64,000 nt of DNA, from NCBI RefSeq assembly GCF_000002995.4, contig NW_025062479.1, positions 14,628,721 through 14,692,720 of the forward strand, read 5' to 3'. Position numbers and translations under genes: made by a program. Position 1 is the first letter of the stretch; the number at the start of each line of letters is the position of its first letter. This document shows, piece by piece, positions 60,501-64,000 of the stretch. Under the pieces are notes generated by a model. That model had not been told where the DNA came from and made no database searches. It saw only the letters and a program-made list of their open reading frames with translations. This stretch comes from Brugia malayi. Its lineage: Eukaryota > Nematoda > Chromadorea > Rhabditida > Onchocercidae.

Positions 60501-63500
60501 TCTCACCATCATTATCATCATTATCACCATTATCATCATTATCATCGTTATCATTATTATCATCAATATTTTGAAACCAATCTTTCACATTGCCATTTGA
60601 TAGTGGAAATAACTCTTTAGATTCTATTTCACTTTTGTTTCCATTTTCCTCATTCATATTTTTTTCTTGGCTATAAATATTCTGATATAATCATTCATTC
60701 AAAGTTCAAATAAATAATAATCATAGCTGAAACAAAATGCTTCCTATTAAGCTTATATCGTTGATTCATCCAACATTCTAACTTTAATATATCTAATAAA
60801 GTCAAAGGAAATGAATTATATAACAATCAACTTAGTCAATTTACTAATTATATATCTAGAAATTATAAATGGGCTCAAAATTCAAAATTCATGATGATTA
60901 GGTTATCCATTAAAATTAAATTAATTAATGAAACTTAAATGAATGCTAAGAAATAATCAGCAACATTGAGATAAAAAGCTCTATAATCATACCATTTTAT
61001 GGAATGAAAACGAGCCGCCCCTTTTTTTTTTCGATAATATAAAAGACTAAGTTTTTCATGTTTATTACTTTACCTATTCAATTTGTTGCCTTCTGGTTTA
61101 CATTATGTTTTCTTATTTATTAGAAATGCTGCTATTAAGCAAAGGAAATTTTCAAAACAGCAAGAATGAAAGTTCATTCTTTTAACTATGATTAAAATAT
61201 CAGAAATTTTTTGGATCATAATTTAACATTACTTTAAAAAAAAAAAAAACCTGGAAAAAATTAATACGTGATTTGAAACTAAAAAAAGTAATACGTGATT
61301 TTTTGTTGCATAGGTTCGAGAATTTCTACAGATTCATGTTGAATTGTTGGTTTTGATAATAGTTGTCCGATTTTCAAATGCTTTGGTGAAACTGACTGCT
61401 CAGAATTTGGCGTTGTTATAGCGCTAGTCTCGTCTGTAACGCACAACGATGAATCGTATTCTTGCTGAAAATATATCATACTATTATAAGTAATACTATG
61501 TTATTATAAGTAATACTTTAATAAATACTCAACATTAATATTCATATTAGACGTCAAAAGCGAGGCTGGAATATTAATGATTAAAATATAAAAGTGATAT
61601 TTTGAACAAAAATTAACTATTACGATTAAACACTTCAAAATTTTTAAATAAATAGCATCTATAAAATTTTATTCTTATCAATTACTTTTTTAATGATTAA
61701 AAAGAAAGAATTAAAATGAAAAATAAAATTACTCCATTATAATATCGCCATGGTTCTCGTCGTTTTTGCTCAACTAATGGTAAATAGGTAACAACTTGTT
61801 TTTTCTTTTGTCGTTTTTGAGAAACTTTTCTCTGTGCAGTACCAGCTAATTCGAATATTTTCTTCTTTTCTTCTGTTCTTTCCTAAAATTTTTTTTAACT
61901 TACCTTTTTTTTTCAAAAAAAAAAAATCAAAAAGAAATAACAAATAATGATTGTTTAGAATTTTCTCACATTTTCATGTACTTGAGATATACTAAACAAT
62001 ATAAATATTATTTGTTAGAAATTATTTTTCGACTGATTTAAAATTTTTTCTTTTTTTGGTTGGAAAATTCAGCATTGATCTATTTCACTTATCAAAATAA
62101 TGATAAACAAAATTTTTTAATCAATGTTCAAGTGCCAAAATAATACTTAGAACATACTATACAAAATCTTTTGTACAAGAAAAGAAGTAATTTTCGCTAT
62201 TTCACAAATCATTATGATAGAAGTTATTTTTTAATAACAAAAAATGAAAACTTTATGGATAAAACTTCTCATTAATTATCTTTTGTTGTTGTGATAAATC
62301 ATAATTAGATAATACCTTACAAAATGATATATTAAATTCTAACATGTATAAGCTGCTGCTGAAGGTCATTGTTTGTTTTTCGTAACCCACGTACTAATGA
62401 TACTAAGAAATAAATGATTAGCCTGAAATTATTTTACTTATTTTTTTCCTCCATTCTGTGCTAACTTTCATTGAATAATAGATGTAATTTTGAATTAGAT
62501 ATGATTTCTTTTTTCTTTTTTTTTGGTAGAAAAAGATGTTTTTACTTTTTTTTTTGGAATGATAGAAAAAGACGACAATGATAAATCTTCCATTTAATAT
62601 CAAATACTGCAATTTATCTACCAAAATGCAATGATCATACAACTTCTAAATTATCATAAGTCGACAAAAATATTGATTGAAATATATATATATATATACA
62701 TATATAACAATATTAGCAATAAAAGAATAAAGTTGTAGAGCTAAAGTAATTAAGTTTATTTTATATTTTACATTAATAATAAAATTTTTAATGATAAATT
62801 AATAAATTTTTAACTTAATAATAATTTTTTTTTTGGCAGCAATAAATTTTAATAATAAAAATTTCGATAAATTTTTATGACAAATTTTTCGATCAAAAAG
62901 AAAAAAACAAAAAGATTACATGAGAAGTAGAAGAACTGGTATAACAACACCTGGCGAGGCAATATATCTGAGCCAATTTATCACTTTGCTATCCAATCGA
63001 CCTTCTAACATTTGTGTTAGAACGTAGTAAAATCTAGTATAGCCACTAAAAATAAAACAATTCGTACTTTTTTTTTGTAATTATTTGATGAGAAAATTAT
63101 TTTATTAGAATAGAAATATACAAATATTAATCTATCATTTGATAAAGTAAAAAATCTAACGCCTAAAATAAATGAAAATTTTTATCATTTATTTAGCATA
63201 GCATAAAAATTTAATCATACTTTAATAATTAAACTGATAATGCAATAGTTTCATATACTCGAATATTAGCAAATAATTCTCTTTTTGATTAAATCAAAAA
63301 TTAAAAAGCAAATTTTTAATGATATTATTGAAATTTTCCGATCGTATTAGTAAAAATTTTTGATAATATCAAGAAAAAAAAAATATTATCCTAATAAATC
63401 TAATAGAAACATTAAGATTTTAAGAAATTAAAAAATATAAACAAACGCAAAAGGTCCACATGAAGAAGATGGTTTCTTGGAAGCAATCACATAACCAACA

Positions 63501-63557
63501 GGTAATGTACAAAGTAATAGCCAAAGAAGTAATACCATTAAATAAAAATTACTAGAT
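57589..63557 (-). CDS. tmc: Transmembrane channel-like protein (TMC), C-terminal part; 5' end beyond window
   Basis: TMC proteins are membrane channels, central to mechanotransduction in hair cells and worm sensory neurons. Visible exons (609 aa, in phase): 63447-63557, 62920-63045, 62344-62422, 61733-61882, 61295-61464, 60434-60670, 59905-60132, 58866-59150, 58370-58550, 57827-57936, 57589-57742. The first holds the penultimate membrane helix, [20 protein letters not shown] then CGPF, a TMC hallmark. The second and third hold the last helix, [20 protein letters not shown], followed by [17 protein letters not shown] and [11 protein letters not shown] as in worm TMC-1. A hydrophilic cytoplasmic tail of about 510 residues follows, with an acidic Asp/Asn run (60486-60565) and Ser/Gln-rich parts. 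All earlier helices and the start lie off the right edge. Worm TMC-1 versus TMC-2 orthology cannot be decided here. Confidence 0.88.
60486..60565 (-). repeat. Asp/Asn-coding low-complexity repeat in the TMC tail
   Basis: Imperfect GATGATAAT/GATAATGAT repeats within a coding exon encode an acidic D/N run. The phase is kept, so it is probably translated. Likely polymorphic in length. Confidence 0.75.
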
Positions 63558-64000
63558 CTGAATTTAAAAAAGTATTTATTTTTCTTCTTTGATAACAAAA
63601 AGTTATTTGTAAATAGTATGTTGTAAATGAATACAAAGAAAAGTAACTTTATCAAACACTTCCATTCCATCTTCCTTTTTTTTTTATTTTTGTTTTTGTT
63701 TTTTGAAATGCTGAATAAATCTGGCAAGCAAATGTTTATTCTAGAGTCAAAATTTTTATTAAGTAATTGAATTAAATAATATTATCTCAATGCTGACAAT
63801 TTATACTAGATACTAGAAACTTATGTTATTGAATTATTATTCTTCTTACAAAGGTATACTTAAAATATGTATATATTATAATTTAATACTTAATTATTTA
63901 TACATTATGCTCTCAACAAATTCTGCAATACATCTTTCAAGTATTTCATAACATAAAAGTTGAAATTTTATGGTTATATAACCTTGGAAAAAAAAACTGC
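63558..64000 (-). other. TMC intron running off the window
   Basis: AT-rich sequence upstream of the acceptor at 63558. I find no further TMC exon before the right edge. Confidence 0.5.

Overview
This is a eukaryotic nuclear window with many introns. It is strongly AT-rich, with long A/T homopolymers, microsatellites and short coding exons. Protein matches point to a nematode: the CPSF-1 N-terminus has the Caenorhabditis-type start, the 14-3-3 is FTT-2-like, and the TMC tail has the nematode junction after the last membrane helix. Kilobase introns, multi-kilobase AT-rich spacers and high AT content fit a filarial or other clade III parasite better than Caenorhabditis. That placement is inference. 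All exon models come from reading splice sites and codon phase by eye and from remembered family sequences. No search was run.

All seven genes are on the minus strand, so transcription runs right to left. From the right edge: the 3' part of a transmembrane channel-like (TMC) gene (63557-57589, 5' end off-window); CTU2, tRNA 2-thiolation (56122-53228); an FBXW5-like F-box/WD40 protein (51251-45516); about 7.4 kb of AT-rich spacer with repeats and hairpins; a 14-3-3 gene (38134-34000) with two tandem versions of one exon; a Tyr-rich single-pass membrane protein of unknown identity (33451-25471); CPSF1/CPSF160 (23403-12550, 27 exons, 1392 aa); about 9 kb of spacer; and the 5' part of a GPCPD1/GDE5-like gene with an N-terminal CBM20 domain (3670-787, 3' part off-window).

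Most of these are conserved housekeeping genes (mRNA 3'-end formation, tRNA modification, ubiquitin ligation, phosphoserine signalling, lipid head-group turnover). The two most interesting items sit next to each other. The 14-3-3 gene carries two 164-nt exons of identical phase that can only work as mutually exclusive alternatives. About 550 bp downstream lies a receptor-like protein with a signal peptide, small ectodomain, one membrane span with juxtamembrane cysteines, and a roughly 640-residue tail holding about 20 tyrosines in short signalling-type motifs. I do not recognise its family.
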